Source: Ramlibacter ginsenosidimutans
Lineage (GTDB): Bacteria; Pseudomonadota; Gammaproteobacteria; Burkholderiales; Burkholderiaceae_C
DNA length: 64,000 nt
NCBI RefSeq assembly: GCF_016654015.1
Contig: NZ_JAEPWM010000012.1
Span: 1 to 64,000, forward strand
Direction: 5' to 3'
Part shown: positions 37,732 through 46,165 of the stretch, one piece after another
How the letters are laid out: each line of letters begins with the position of its first letter
Position numbering within the stretch: the stretch's first letter is position 1
Made by a program: the position numbers and the translations under genes
The notes under the pieces: generated by a model
Seen by the model: the letters and a program-made list of their open reading frames with translations, nothing else
Databases searched by the model: none
What the model was told of the DNA's origin: nothing

Positions 37732-38352
37732 TCAACCGACTGCGCCCTGTTGCTGGCTAGGGGAGCGATCCACATTCTCGTGGAATCGGCAGAAATGAAA
37801 CGAGAGCTTGAAAAGGAATAACCAGAAACCTACGTCGCTCAGCGAGAAAAGCCTCGCTTTCCTTTCTTCCTTCTGAAAGGCGGACAGAGGTATTGTGTGG
37901 ACTACGTCAAGCAGGACGATGCTTTCGCCACCTAGGTCGCCCGTATCCGGCAGGTAGAAAATCGAGGAGATTTTCTGCTCTCGGACTTCCCGAACGTGGT
38001 CATCCGCCGCTTGTTTGCCAAGTCCCTTTTCGATCAGGTCGTGGTACTTGTGAAGCAACAGTATGGGTGCGAAGCTGAGGTTAACGGGCGTGGCCCGTTT
38101 GTTGTCGCCCGCGACGTCGCAGGAGTTCGTGACTACGACGCCCTTGATCTGATCCCGCTTTCCGTCTTCAAACCGTACGACGGTACAACCTACCCACCCG
38201 TCACCCTGCAAAGGATCAGGGTCATTGATCGTCGTGTAGATACGCTTGGGCGGGAACTGCTTGAGTTCCTTTAGGAATCCCTCTTTCCGCTCTGAAGTCA
38301 GGTAAGGAGCGAGGAACAGCTCAGCGTTCGCCGGGTCGAACGATGAGTACAT
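37732..38352 (-). CDS. Unknown protein, third gene of the TIGR04255 operon
   Basis: 206 aa, no recognised domain name. Starts one base after the stop of the preceding gene (38354). A segment VKGVVVTNSCDVAGDN-like (hydrophobic strand then N-S-C-D) near 70-85 resembles the V-[TSN]-x-[CS]-D core found in a group of uncharacterised proteins, in which Cys and Asp could be functional. Residues about 178-190 are hydrophobic and aromatic (VGFWLFLFKLSFHF), possibly membrane-associating. Codon use is more AT-rich than the chromosome, in keeping with transfer. Confidence 0.6.
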   Translation of the reverse strand: MYSSFDPANAELFLAPYLTSERKEGFLKELKQFPPKRIYTTINDPDPLQGDGWVGCTVVRFEDGKRDQIKGVVVTNSCDVAGDNKRATPVNLSFAPILLLHKYHDLIEKGLGKQAADDHVREVREQKISSIFYLPDTGDLGGESIVLLDVVHTIPLSAFQKEERKARLFSLSDVGFWLFLFKLSFHFCRFHENVDRSPSQQQGAVG

Positions 38353-38353
38353 G

Positions 38354-38668
38354 CTAGCGAGAGTACAGGTCCCAAAGGTTGTCTGACACGAGTTGGGCGA
38401 TCCTGGGGTCTAGGGGCCGCTGCGCGCGAGCGAATTGGACGTATGCCTGAGACAACTCTTCAGCAAGCGTGTTCTTGGGGCCCGTCATCACCTCAATGGT
38501 CCAAGTTGTGGAGGTGATGCCGGTCCATTCAGGAAGCCAAAAGGCCGTGGGCCCAGATGGACGCTGCGGAACGGTGGCCGTCTCCTCTTCTGGATGTGCG
38601 AACGCGGCGTTTCCATACGTCATCGCCACAGTCTCAGAGTCGCTGATGTGCCTAATTTGCGTCGCCAT
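38354..38668 (-). CDS. Small unknown protein, second gene of the TIGR04255 operon
   Basis: 104 aa. The ATG at 38668 has GGAG six bases upstream and overlaps the TIGR04255 gene by 17 bp; a TTG at 38689 is an alternative. No domain recognised. The C-terminal half is helical and hydrophilic (EELSQAYVQFARAQ, then DPRIAQLVSDNLWDLYSR). Its tight embedding suggests it is made together with, and perhaps binds, its neighbours. Confidence 0.55.
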   Translation of the reverse strand: MATQIRHISDSETVAMTYGNAAFAHPEEETATVPQRPSGPTAFWLPEWTGITSTTWTIEVMTGPKNTLAEELSQAYVQFARAQRPLDPRIAQLVSDNLWDLYSR

Positions 38669-39449
38669 ACTCCGCTCCGAGTTCGACAATTGCCTCTTCA
38701 GTTAGACAACTGAAGAACATCTGCTTGTTCGCGTTGTGCAACCTGTCGAGTCTATCGGAAAGCGTTGCACGGAAATCCGCCATGTGGAGGTCGTTCAACT
38801 TCATTATCGTGTCGATGTCGACCAGCGCGCCCTGCTTCTCTAGAACTTTCGTTCCTTGATGGTCGGGGCGGTAAGACGATGGTGCAACGGTGGCGGAAAC
38901 TGCCGTGCAAATCTGAACGACGTTGATCAGATCATCTTCTGGGAGTTCAAGACGAAGGGTGAACAGTTCTGATTTCAGCGTGTGATCGCCCAGCCGAATA
39001 TTCCAATTGAACCGCCGCACTTGCGCAGCCCTATCTGTGCCGGGGATTAGGTCTATGTACTTGAGAGAACACCTAGAGAGCGACTGGATAACAGGGCTTT
39101 GAGCGGCGGCGTTCATCACTTCTAGGATGGCGTTCTTCAGTGCCGACCAACCGGGATATGGGTACTTGCACCCGACCCCTACCACTGAATCCCCGATCGT
39201 GACGAAGAAATCGCCCCACGACAGACGCACTGCGGGTGCGAACTGCAGCCTTGGATCTGCGGCTCGCAATTCTGCGGGAAGAACGGAAGGTCCGAGCGTC
39301 TCGGCCTGAATAGGTTGGCTGCTATTCAGTTTCCCGACGAGAAGTCCAGGGAGAAGAACTGGCAGTGGCGCCGACGCCTGACAATGGATTTCAAAAATCG
39401 CATCGATTAGCGGTTCAGACGAAAGCCTCGTGGGCAGCTTTTTGGGCAT
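38652..39449 (-). CDS. TIGR04255-family protein
   Basis: 265 aa. Recognised by the opening pattern LSSEPLIDAIFEIHC (9-23), a mid block GYPYPGW-like YPYPGWSALKN and the late LDRLHNANKQMFFSCLTEEA, which matches the sporadically distributed TIGR04255 family, in which the C-terminal H-x-x-x-x-x-x-F segment is conserved. No biochemical function is known; the scattered occurrence in genomic islands suggests a defence or conflict role. First gene of a leftward three-gene operon inside the tRNA-Asp element. Confidence 0.75.
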   Translation of the reverse strand: MPKKLPTRLSSEPLIDAIFEIHCQASAPLPVLLPGLLVGKLNSSQPIQAETLGPSVLPAELRAADPRLQFAPAVRLSWGDFFVTIGDSVVGVGCKYPYPGWSALKNAILEVMNAAAQSPVIQSLSRCSLKYIDLIPGTDRAAQVRRFNWNIRLGDHTLKSELFTLRLELPEDDLINVVQICTAVSATVAPSSYRPDHQGTKVLEKQGALVDIDTIMKLNDLHMADFRATLSDRLDRLHNANKQMFFSCLTEEAIVELGAEYGDAN

Positions 39450-39551
39450 GGGAGTCTTCGATTTGGCCAGAGTCTACACGCGGGGGTCATGGAGGCCAAC
39501 ATGTGGGCTGGGCGGGCGATTCGGGCTCTCGATGCCCCAAGAAGTAGCCGG

Positions 39552-40928
39552 TCAATGCCACAGCGGACGGACCACCGCAATCCGTTCTTCCCGCAGGCAT
39601 GCGTAACGCGCGGCATCGGCGGCATGATCTGGCCCTGAACTGTCCACGTCCTCAACTCGCCTCATGTCACGCGCGAGGTACGGCACCGTCTCCCAGAAGT
39701 ACCCGCATGCCCGCGACACGTACAGGCCCGGCACATCGGGCTTGCCGGCGTCGGCCAGCAGCCGCCGCATCAACTGCCAGCCGCTCACGCGGTCGGCCTT
39801 CTTCGCCGGGAAGAACCGCACGCCGGCGCGGGTGAATTCGTCGCTGATGCTGCCCGCACCCGAACCCGTACGCGCAAAGATGGCGTCATCCGCCGCGCCT
39901 GCGGCCTTTATCTTCCAGCGCTTGCACATTGACAGGATTTCCTCGGCGAGGATCGGCACCGTCCACCCCAAACCTTCGTTGGGACGATCAGGCTTTGCGG
40001 TGCTCAATTCGTCAATCAGGATCAGGGAGTCGCGCGGGTAGAACTTGCCGAAGGCGCTGCCGCCCGGCGATTTGCAGACCACGTAAGTCACGCTTGGGGC
40101 CGACGATCCGAAGTCGTGCGCGAGGTACGCTTTCCACGGCTCGCCGTGTGTGTTCGGGATGCCGGGCCAGGGATCGACAGCGTTCCTCTGTTCGTCCAAC
40201 ACTGACGCGAAGTACGCCCCACGCGCTACCGACCAATCACCCTCAAGCCAGGCGCGCAGCAACTCGGGGTCGTGCGGACAGGCGCTTTCCAGTTGCTCCC
40301 GGTATTGTTCTCGGTCGATAAACTGGTTTGCTGCGAACGTGGACGGCGCATAGACCCACCTGCGTTTGCTGCGCTCGTCGCGAAATGGCTTCCACGGCCC
40401 GGCCTGGAACACAAAGCGCTTCGCCAGCCACGCATGGCCAGGACCACCAGGGTTCGCAGCGATCACCACGCGAATGGGCACATCCTGTGGGCCGCGAAGG
40501 TTCGATCGCATCAAGTCCAATAGGTCCGGCGTCGCATACTGCCCGGCCTCGTCCACTAGCAGCAGCGTGAACGAACGGCCTTGGTACTTTGCGTAATCCC
40601 CGTGCGTCTCAAGCTGCCCGAGCTCGATGTAGCCGTCGTTCGGCAACCTCCAAATGTGCTCGGTTGCGTTGTATCGTGCCGCCGGCCCATAAATCGTGCC
40701 GAACAAGTCGCGCGTCAGCAGCTCGAAGTCGCGGAGGCCCCCGTAAGTTCGTCGGATGTAGAGCACGCGCGCTTTCGGACCGTACTGTTCGCAGTGACGA
40801 AGTGCCAGGAGAGCAAGACCGTATGACTTGCCTCCGCCACGCCCGCCGCCGACGAAGGCGTCGAGTTCTTCAGGAACCGCGAGCAATCTTTGCTGGAAGG
40901 CGTTCAGTTGTACTTGTTCCACCATCAT
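39552..40928 (-). CDS. Terminase large subunit
   Basis: 458 aa. N-terminal packaging ATPase: Walker A GGGRGGGKS (27-35), Walker B LLLVDEAG near 121-128. C-terminal RNase-H-like nuclease: acidic residues in HDFGSSAP, GAADDAIF and the terminal PDHAADAARYAC. It cuts concatemeric DNA and pumps it into a prohead. In this element no portal or capsid gene accompanies it, so it would have to use a helper phage's heads. The start overlaps the small-subunit gene by 59 bp. Confidence 0.88.
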   Translation of the reverse strand: MMVEQVQLNAFQQRLLAVPEELDAFVGGGRGGGKSYGLALLALRHCEQYGPKARVLYIRRTYGGLRDFELLTRDLFGTIYGPAARYNATEHIWRLPNDGYIELGQLETHGDYAKYQGRSFTLLLVDEAGQYATPDLLDLMRSNLRGPQDVPIRVVIAANPGGPGHAWLAKRFVFQAGPWKPFRDERSKRRWVYAPSTFAANQFIDREQYREQLESACPHDPELLRAWLEGDWSVARGAYFASVLDEQRNAVDPWPGIPNTHGEPWKAYLAHDFGSSAPSVTYVVCKSPGGSAFGKFYPRDSLILIDELSTAKPDRPNEGLGWTVPILAEEILSMCKRWKIKAAGAADDAIFARTGSGAGSISDEFTRAGVRFFPAKKADRVSGWQLMRRLLADAGKPDVPGLYVSRACGYFWETVPYLARDMRRVEDVDSSGPDHAADAARYACLREERIAVVRPLWH

Positions 40929-41370
40929 CGACCACCATGAACTTGTCCAACGGCAGTGCCGCCGGGATGTTGAACGTCACTGCAACGCGGTTGGTTTGCA
41001 CCTCTTGATCGCCTTCGACGTACCCGTGCCTACTCTTTAAGAGAAACATCGCGGCTATCAATGCATCCTTTCCAGTCCCTTCGGTGGCCGTGCGATAGAG
41101 CGCGTTGTGCAGGACGGCGCGCTCTTGTTCGCGCCCCTCATCGAATGCCTGTTTTAACTCGGGATGCTCATCGAGCCAACGTCTCAAACAATCGACATTG
41201 CTATGCAATGCCATTGCGACGCCGCGCTGGCTCGCGCCGTGAGCGGCGGCATGGCGTATGAGTTCGGCAGCGCCTGCGGGCGGGTCCTTCCGCGGTCGTC
41301 CTGCGTTTGACAGCCGCGCGTCTGACGGACCGAGCACGCGCCCCGGCGTTTTCGGTCGCGTCGTCATCAT
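40870..41370 (-). CDS. Terminase small subunit-like DNA-binding protein
   Basis: 166 aa. A helix-turn-helix region near 40-70 (GASQRGVAMALHSNVDCLRRWLDEHPELKQAFDEG, here in two pieces) followed by a helical section is the arrangement of small terminase subunits. Its location directly before the large subunit agrees. The start at 41370 overlaps the previous stop (ATGA). Identification rests on position and the HTH; sequence identity to a named TerS is not claimed. Confidence 0.65.
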   Translation of the reverse strand: MMTTRPKTPGRVLGPSDARLSNAGRPRKDPPAGAAELIRHAAAHGASQRGVAMALHSNVDCLRRWLDEHPELKQAFDEGREQERAVLHNALYRTATEGTGKDALIAAMFLLKSRHGYVEGDQEVQTNRVAVTFNIPAALPLDKFMVVDDGGTSTTERLPAKIARGS

Positions 41371-42032
41371 GGGGCCCCAACCGTCACAGCCACCTTCGCC
41401 AGAGCCTGTTCGGCGCGTTCCGCTGCCTGTTCGGTGCGTTGCGCCTCGGGGCTCAAGAGCTCGGTGCATTGCTGGCGAGCGAGGCTGGCAACCAGCAGTG
41501 CCGAGCTCAGGTCTTGGGTCAGCTCGCTGCGTTGCCGGACTTCTTCTGGCGCGCAGCGTTCTTCGTGGTGCAGGCGGTAACGCGAGGCCTGCGCCGGATC
41601 AATCAAGGTCAGTGCGTACGGCACGCAGCACAGGGCGGCAATGGTCTCGGCATCGCCTCCTTCGACGGCACGCCGCAGGTAGTCTTGCGCGGCCTCTGGC
41701 GCAAGGTTTCTGTACACTGCGCGAATCTCTGACGCATACGGAGTTTGCGTCAGTTGCGACTTTTGGAGGATCGCGCCCTCAAGCTCCATCACACCTGCGC
41801 GTGCGTGATCGTTCAGTTCTCGAACTGCGGCATCCACCTTGTTCACTAGTCGGCGTGTTGCATCGGCAGCGCCGGGACCTGTCGGCGCGACGGCGTGCAG
41901 GCCCGCGACTGCGTCTGCCGCAGCGACCAGCCCTCGCGAGATGCCGAGTAATGCGCTCATGTGGCGCGTCGGGTTCGGGCGGTCGCCCATGCGTTCCACA
42001 ATCTTCGCCATTGCAAGAGATGTGCTGGTCAT
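41367..42032 (-). CDS. Unknown helical protein of the element
   Basis: 221 aa, rich in Ala, Glu and Arg and predicted largely helical from the heptad-like spacing; no signal peptide or membrane segment. No family recognised. AAAGGA lies upstream of the ATG. It sits in the packaging block, 12 bp after a 51-aa gene and overlapping the terminase small subunit start, so it may act in DNA packaging or its regulation. Confidence 0.6.
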   Translation of the reverse strand: MTSTSLAMAKIVERMGDRPNPTRHMSALLGISRGLVAAADAVAGLHAVAPTGPGAADATRRLVNKVDAAVRELNDHARAGVMELEGAILQKSQLTQTPYASEIRAVYRNLAPEAAQDYLRRAVEGGDAETIAALCCVPYALTLIDPAQASRYRLHHEERCAPEEVRQRSELTQDLSSALLVASLARQQCTELLSPEAQRTEQAAERAEQALAKVAVTVGAP

Positions 42033-42044
42033 TTCAGAGTCCTT

Positions 42045-42200
42045 TCAAGACTGGAAGTAGTGGTTCGTGATCTGCGTCGCGCGGCGTGCGGAGATGCCGT
42101 GGGCGCGGAGGGTTGCTTCCAAGCGGCGCTTGGCGGCGATGCGGCGAGCGTGCGGGGAGAGCGTGCGCCACACCGTTAAGAAGCGATTCAAGAGTCTCAT
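42045..42200 (-). CDS. Very small basic protein (51 aa)
   Basis: Starts MRLLNRF and ends NHYFQS; about a quarter of residues are Arg or Lys, and HGISARRATQITNHYF looks like a short helix. GAGGA lies nine bases before the ATG, and the next gene starts 12 bp after the stop with its own AAAGGA. The tight spacing in a same-strand chain supports coding. Confidence 0.5.
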   Translation of the reverse strand: MRLLNRFLTVWRTLSPHARRIAAKRRLEATLRAHGISARRATQITNHYFQS

Positions 42201-42203
42201 TCG

Positions 42204-42362
42204 TCAGGTCCTCACAATTCGGCCGGGCCGTGTCGGCCTTGTGGGGCGACGAGGCGGCGAGGGGCGCTTCGGGCGGCGGAGAATGCCGCCCACAAATGGA
42301 TCGCGTGTGCTTGCGATGGTGAGTTCGCTATAGGGTTGACCGGTGGAGTCGGGTGCGGTCAC
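42204..42362 (-). CDS. Very small Arg/Pro-rich protein (52 aa)
   Basis: GTG start overlapping the previous stop (GTGA). The C-terminal half is a repeated Arg-Pro-Thr-Arg pattern (RRPKRPSPPRRPTRP), likely disordered and nucleic-acid-binding. The stop is three bases before the next ATG. Coding status is supported by the overlaps only. Confidence 0.42.
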   Translation of the reverse strand: MTAPDSTGQPYSELTIASTRDPFVGGILRRPKRPSPPRRPTRPTRPGRIVRT

Positions 42363-42598
42363 GACGTGCCTCCGAGTTGGCGCAGCTCATAGCCGCGTGC
42401 GGCGTCGTCGCTGCGCGTTGAGCAATGGGCGCTGCGATGGCCGAGGCCTGTGGGACGCGGGCCGTCGCCGGCGCCGTGGGTGTGCTGGCGGCCGCAGTAG
42501 GGGCAGACCGAGACACGCCAGACCCAATACCCCTTCGCGCACTGCCGCGCCTGCACCAGGGCGACAGGCACGGCGCTGCTGTCGGGTTCGCCTTGCAT
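42359..42598 (-). CDS. Small zinc-binding-like phage protein (79 aa)
   Basis: AAGGAG six bases upstream fixes the ATG at 42598. The core reads VCPYCGRQHTHGAG followed by GHRSAHC, a CxxC-x3-H-x-H pattern with distant H and C that looks like a metal knuckle. Similar small proteins occur in the early regions of burkholderial prophages. Function unknown. Confidence 0.65.
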   Translation of the reverse strand: MQGEPDSSAVPVALVQARQCAKGYWVWRVSVCPYCGRQHTHGAGDGPRPTGLGHRSAHCSTRSDDAARGYELRQLGGTS

Positions 42599-42609
42599 GC
42601 CGTTCTCCT

Positions 42610-42927
42610 TCACAGGGCATCTCCACTCGGCAACAGGCGCGCTTGGCGGCCCCTACAGGCGCGTTTTGCGGGGCTGCTGGTGCCTGACCCTCTCCGCAGG
42701 CTGAAATCGCGTCCTAGGGCCGTCTGGTGGCAGCGGCGACCCCATCGGCGATTCGGGCCGTTGGCAGCGCCGCTCTTTGATGGACGGATTGACGGATAGC
42801 CGCCGGGCTTGCGACTTTCCACCGCGCCGCTGCTTGACATGAGGCGGACCGGATGGCTGCCAACTGCCCCTTTTTTAAGCGACTGGCAAATGCGGGCCCG
42901 TGGGCCGTGGACGACGCCGGGGGTCAT
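42610..42927 (-). CDS. Hypothetical protein overlapping the ATPase gene (105 aa)
   Basis: The ATG overlaps the ATPase stop as ATGA and the stop lies 11 bp before the next gene, so it fills an otherwise empty stretch in the chain. Composition is basic and Ser/Gly-rich (SLKKGAVGSHPVRLMSS, ESRKPGGYPSIRPS); no domain is seen. Coding is likely from context rather than homology. Confidence 0.45.
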   Translation of the reverse strand: MTPGVVHGPRARICQSLKKGAVGSHPVRLMSSSGAVESRKPGGYPSIRPSKSGAANGPNRRWGRRCHQTALGRDFSLRRGSGTSSPAKRACRGRQARLLPSGDAL

Positions 42928-44351
42928 CGCGGCGACCCCGGCGCGGCGACCTGTGCGGCGGCGGTATCCCCCATACCCCCCGGCGGCAAGTCGCCGCAGT
43001 CGCCGCAAGGCGATGCGGCCTCTGCGGCATGTGCGGTGCTCCGCGTGCTCCCCGCAGTCCCCGCAGTGGCCGCATCGCTCCGCCCGGCGTGGGTCACATG
43101 CCACCGCTCGCGCTCGTGGCGGTCGGTGCCCTTGTAGGTGACGCGCTCCAATCGTCCGGCGCGCTCGGCTTTGCGCAGGAGGTCGAACACCTCGGCGTCC
43201 TTCAGCCACTTCGGATAGCTCGGCTCCTGGCGCAGCACCTTCGCCGCGTGCGTTCTCGACGTGTGCGCGGTGCTTACGAATTCGCCCCGATCCGTGTACT
43301 CCGCGATCAACCGCAGCAACGCGCGCTCGGCATCGCACTCCGAGCGACCGTGCGGCATCGGATGGCCTAGGGGTTCATCCAGTGAGGGGACGCCGCCCAC
43401 GGGCCATACCAACCGGAGCGGCAGTTGCCGCGTCCCCAGGTTGTGCTTCTGTTGCTCAAGGGTCAAGGTGCCCTCAGCGTCGGATCGAAGGAACAGGCGA
43501 CTGCGAGCGCTGTTGTGCCACGCCGTGCTGCCGCTGTAGCTTTCATTCCCTGAACGCTCGCCCCGGCTGGTGCCTTTGTCTACGTGCGCCAGCAGCAACA
43601 CTGCTGCATCGCATTCGCGGGCGATCTGGGCCAGCGCACGCATGAACGCTCGCACCTTCGCGCGGTCGATTTCGGATGCGGAGTACACGTCGCTCGCGTT
43701 GTCCACCACCAGTAGTGACAGGTTCTGTTGCTTGCAAAAGGCGCGCAGAGCCTCGTACGCAATCGTCGTCCTGCCGATCCGCTGGCCGGCGGCGTTCTGT
43801 TCCACAAACAGCGTCGGGTCGCGTTCGGTCGCGTCGAGAATGAATAACTTTCCGTCGAGGTCGTCCGCGTTCACGCCCATCGCGCCGCAAATGAACTGCA
43901 GCCGAAAAAGCAGCAGCGCCTTACCATCTTCCCCGCTGAAAAAACCGACGTTGCCTTGGCGTGTTGGTTTGCCGAACAGCGGCAAGCCCAAGACCACCGA
44001 AACTGCGAGCTGCAAGGACACGATGGTCTTGCCCGTGCCGCCGTGGCCTGACAGGTTCGTCACGTATCCGATAGGGATGAGTCCCTCCCATGCGTACAGC
44101 GGCGGCGGGAGCTCAATGTGTCTCAGGCCCGCGATGCGCACGACCTCGAATGGCAGCTTGCGCCTAGCATTTTCTTCGGGGGTGACGGTCTGCCACTCGG
44201 CCACTGCTGCGGCAATCGAGTTGCCGACGAGTCGGTGTGCTTCCGCGACCTCCTCGGCGTCGGGAATACGTCGCCGCTCCGCCTCCGTCCCCAACATCCG
44301 GTCGACTTCATCATCGACCTCATCGCGTGCTTTGAACTGCGCCGCTGTCAT
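42924..44351 (-). CDS. RepA/DnaB-like RecA-fold ATPase
   Basis: 475 aa. Walker A GHGGTGKT at 102-109, Walker B in LSLLVVDNASD, and LLLAHVDKGT with a GSTAWHNSARSR segment, as in RepA-type hexameric helicases and phage AAA_25 proteins. A winged-helix-like region follows (about 350-410). The C-terminal 60 residues are low-complexity (Ala/Thr/Gly with CGDCGDL). Probably drives replication of the excised element. ATGA overlaps on both sides. Confidence 0.8.
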   Translation of the reverse strand: MTAAQFKARDEVDDEVDRMLGTEAERRRIPDAEEVAEAHRLVGNSIAAAVAEWQTVTPEENARRKLPFEVVRIAGLRHIELPPPLYAWEGLIPIGYVTNLSGHGGTGKTIVSLQLAVSVVLGLPLFGKPTRQGNVGFFSGEDGKALLLFRLQFICGAMGVNADDLDGKLFILDATERDPTLFVEQNAAGQRIGRTTIAYEALRAFCKQQNLSLLVVDNASDVYSASEIDRAKVRAFMRALAQIARECDAAVLLLAHVDKGTSRGERSGNESYSGSTAWHNSARSRLFLRSDAEGTLTLEQQKHNLGTRQLPLRLVWPVGGVPSLDEPLGHPMPHGRSECDAERALLRLIAEYTDRGEFVSTAHTSRTHAAKVLRQEPSYPKWLKDAEVFDLLRKAERAGRLERVTYKGTDRHERERWHVTHAGRSDAATAGTAGSTRSTAHAAEAASPCGDCGDLPPGGMGDTAAAQVAAPGSPR

Positions 44352-44566
44352 CGCGCCGATTTCCGCTTCGTCTGCGGCGTTGCATGCGGCTGGGCGCGAG
44401 CGTCACGCCATGCGAGCAGCGCATCCGCATCGAAGACCGTGCAGCGGGGCGACAACCGGATCGGCTTGGGAAAGTCGGGCTTCTCGCGTACCCAGCGCCA
44501 AAACGTCGGGAGTGAAATGCCGAGAAATGGAGCTGCCTGGGCGGCCCGCAGTGAGAGATTGGGCAT
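44348..44566 (-). CDS. AlpA/excisionase-like helix-turn-helix protein
   Basis: 72 aa; AAGGA six bases before the ATG. LSLRAAQAAPFLGISLPTFW then RWVREKPDFPKPIRLSPRCTVFDADAL is the MerR-like HTH pattern of AlpA regulators and excisionases of P4-type elements. It likely activates or directs excision with the integrase upstream. Overlaps the ATPase start by 4 bp. Confidence 0.82.
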   Translation of the reverse strand: MPNLSLRAAQAAPFLGISLPTFWRWVREKPDFPKPIRLSPRCTVFDADALLAWRDARAQPHATPQTKRKSAR

Positions 44567-44714
44567 TAAGAGTCCTTGATCGTCAAAGACTCGCGCGGGC
44601 CCAAGCAAAAAAAAGCCAAGAAAGCCAGCGCGAGCGATTAGCTCGAGTTAGTTCCTTCTTGGTATCGGGTATCAGAATATCATGAGAACTTCAGTGGCGT
44701 CAACGGGCAAACGC
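44567..44714 (-). promoter_or_regulatory. Leader/promoter region of the element's main operon
   Basis: Lies between the integrase gene and the AlpA-like gene. On the minus strand it contains two copies of GATACC seven bases apart (around 44664-44677) next to TGATATTC, an AT-rich patch suitable for a promoter, and a run of eight T at 44614-44607. No terminator stem precedes the T run, so the main operon may share a transcript with the integrase or start here. Confidence 0.35.
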
Positions 44715-44768
44715 GTTGCGCACGTTGCGCACGTTGCGCACGTTGCGCACGTTGCGCACGTTGCGCAA
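44715..44768. repeat. Six tandem copies of a 9-bp unit
   Basis: GTTGCGCAC is repeated head-to-tail six times (the last copy ends CAA), starting 10 bp past the integrase stop. Each unit contains the palindrome TGCGCA. The 9-bp period and location in front of the regulator/replication genes suggest protein-binding sites, either iterons or integrase/AlpA sites. Confidence 0.9.
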
Positions 44769-44777
44769 TGCAATGCG

Positions 44778-46010
44778 TCAAGCCGCGCGGATCGGAGTGA
44801 CACGGGCTCCGGTGCCTGCCGGCTTCGCGAGGAAGTCCGCCCAGTCCTGCATCAGCTTGCGACGGCGCTCCAGGAGGTCGCTGCGTGCGTAGGCTTGCTC
44901 CACGGCGCTGCCGACCGCGTGTGCAAGTGCGACCTCCGCCATCTCGCGCGGGTAAGACGTATGGTCCTGAGTCCACACCCGAAACGACGACCGCATGCCG
45001 TGCACGGTTGCATCATCAACCTGCAACCGGCGCAGTACAGCGGTCATGGTCATGTCGCTCATTACGCCGCCGCGTGGTGCGGGGAACAGCAGCGAGTTGC
45101 CTTCGATGCGCGGTAGGGATTTCAGCAACTCCAGCGCGTCACGACTCAACGGAACCCGGTGTTCCTTATGAGCCTTCATCCGCGCCGCCGGGATCGCCCA
45201 GACACCGGACTGCATGTCGACTTCGCTCCAGACCGCGCCGCGTACCTCACCACTGCGCGCCGCTGTGAGGATCAGCAATTCCAGCGCGCGTGCCGCCGTG
45301 CCCTTAGCGGCGCGCAATGTGACCATGAGGTCGTGCATCTCGCGCGGATTGCGATAGCGCTGAGAAACGACCGTCTTGATCTTGCTTGGCGTGGGGAACA
45401 ACTCGGCCAGGTGGCCGCGCCAGCGCGCGGGGTTTTCGCCTTCACGCCAGCCACTCACGCGAGCGAAGTCGAGCACCTTCTCAATCCGCTGCCGCACACG
45501 GGTTGCCGTTTCGGTCTTCTCGCGCCAGATCGGCCGCAGGACCGCCTCCACGTGTGCCTGTGTCACATCCGACACCAGCACCTTGCCCATGATCGGGGAC
45601 GCGTACTGCGCGAGCGTGTTCTGCCATTGCTGTCGATGCTTCGCGTTGCGCCACTCGTCGCCCTTCGCGTCCATGAACGCCGTGACGGCTTGGTCGAATG
45701 TCTTCGCCTTCGCTTGCTCCGCGATCAGCGCCGAACGTGCCTGCTTGCGCGCGAGGATCGGGTCTACGCTCTTGTCGATCAGCGCGCGCGCTTCCCGTGC
45801 CTTTTCGCGGGCAGCGGCCAGCGTCACGCCCGGATAGCCGCCCAAGCCCATATCACGCCGGCGCGAGCCGACCGTCGCGCGTAGAACCCAGCTCCGCGAA
45901 CCGCTTGCAGTGATGCGCAGCATCAGGCCGGGCACTCCGCCTATGGCATGAAAACCAGGATCACGCAGCCGCTGCACTTGCAGCGCACCCAGCTCCTTCG
46001 CAACTCGCAT
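44778..46010 (-). CDS. int: Tyrosine-type integrase (P4 family)
   Basis: 410 aa. The start at 46010 has AGGAGG six bases upstream. An N-terminal arm-binding domain (GLMLRITASGSRSWVLR) is followed by the core-binding region and the catalytic domain with Arg in TAARSGEVRG, H-x-x-R in HGMRSSFR, His in ALAHAVG and the nucleophile Tyr in VEQAYARSD. All catalytic residues are present, so it should be active. It lies 155 bp from the right attachment site. Confidence 0.92.
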   Translation of the reverse strand: MRVAKELGALQVQRLRDPGFHAIGGVPGLMLRITASGSRSWVLRATVGSRRRDMGLGGYPGVTLAAAREKAREARALIDKSVDPILARKQARSALIAEQAKAKTFDQAVTAFMDAKGDEWRNAKHRQQWQNTLAQYASPIMGKVLVSDVTQAHVEAVLRPIWREKTETATRVRQRIEKVLDFARVSGWREGENPARWRGHLAELFPTPSKIKTVVSQRYRNPREMHDLMVTLRAAKGTAARALELLILTAARSGEVRGAVWSEVDMQSGVWAIPAARMKAHKEHRVPLSRDALELLKSLPRIEGNSLLFPAPRGGVMSDMTMTAVLRRLQVDDATVHGMRSSFRVWTQDHTSYPREMAEVALAHAVGSAVEQAYARSDLLERRRKLMQDWADFLAKPAGTGARVTPIRAA

Positions 46011-46165
46011 GGCAGACCTCCTGTATCCATCATGCCGTCCATCAATATCGGCAAGACGCAACGATAGCACGGGAGATGACGCGGGAGCACAATTTGGCCT
46101 TTCCCAGAGGGAAAACGGCCGACACTGAGTCTATGCGAGACGTTGCGATCCCCAAGAATGGGGGT

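Noticed and set aside
44607-44614. Run of eight A (T on the coding strand) as a programmed frameshift site
   Set aside because: It lies in the untranslated leader, upstream of the chosen AlpA start with its own ribosome site.
44715-44768. CRISPR array
   Set aside because: Repeats are 9 bp with no spacers and no cas genes nearby.
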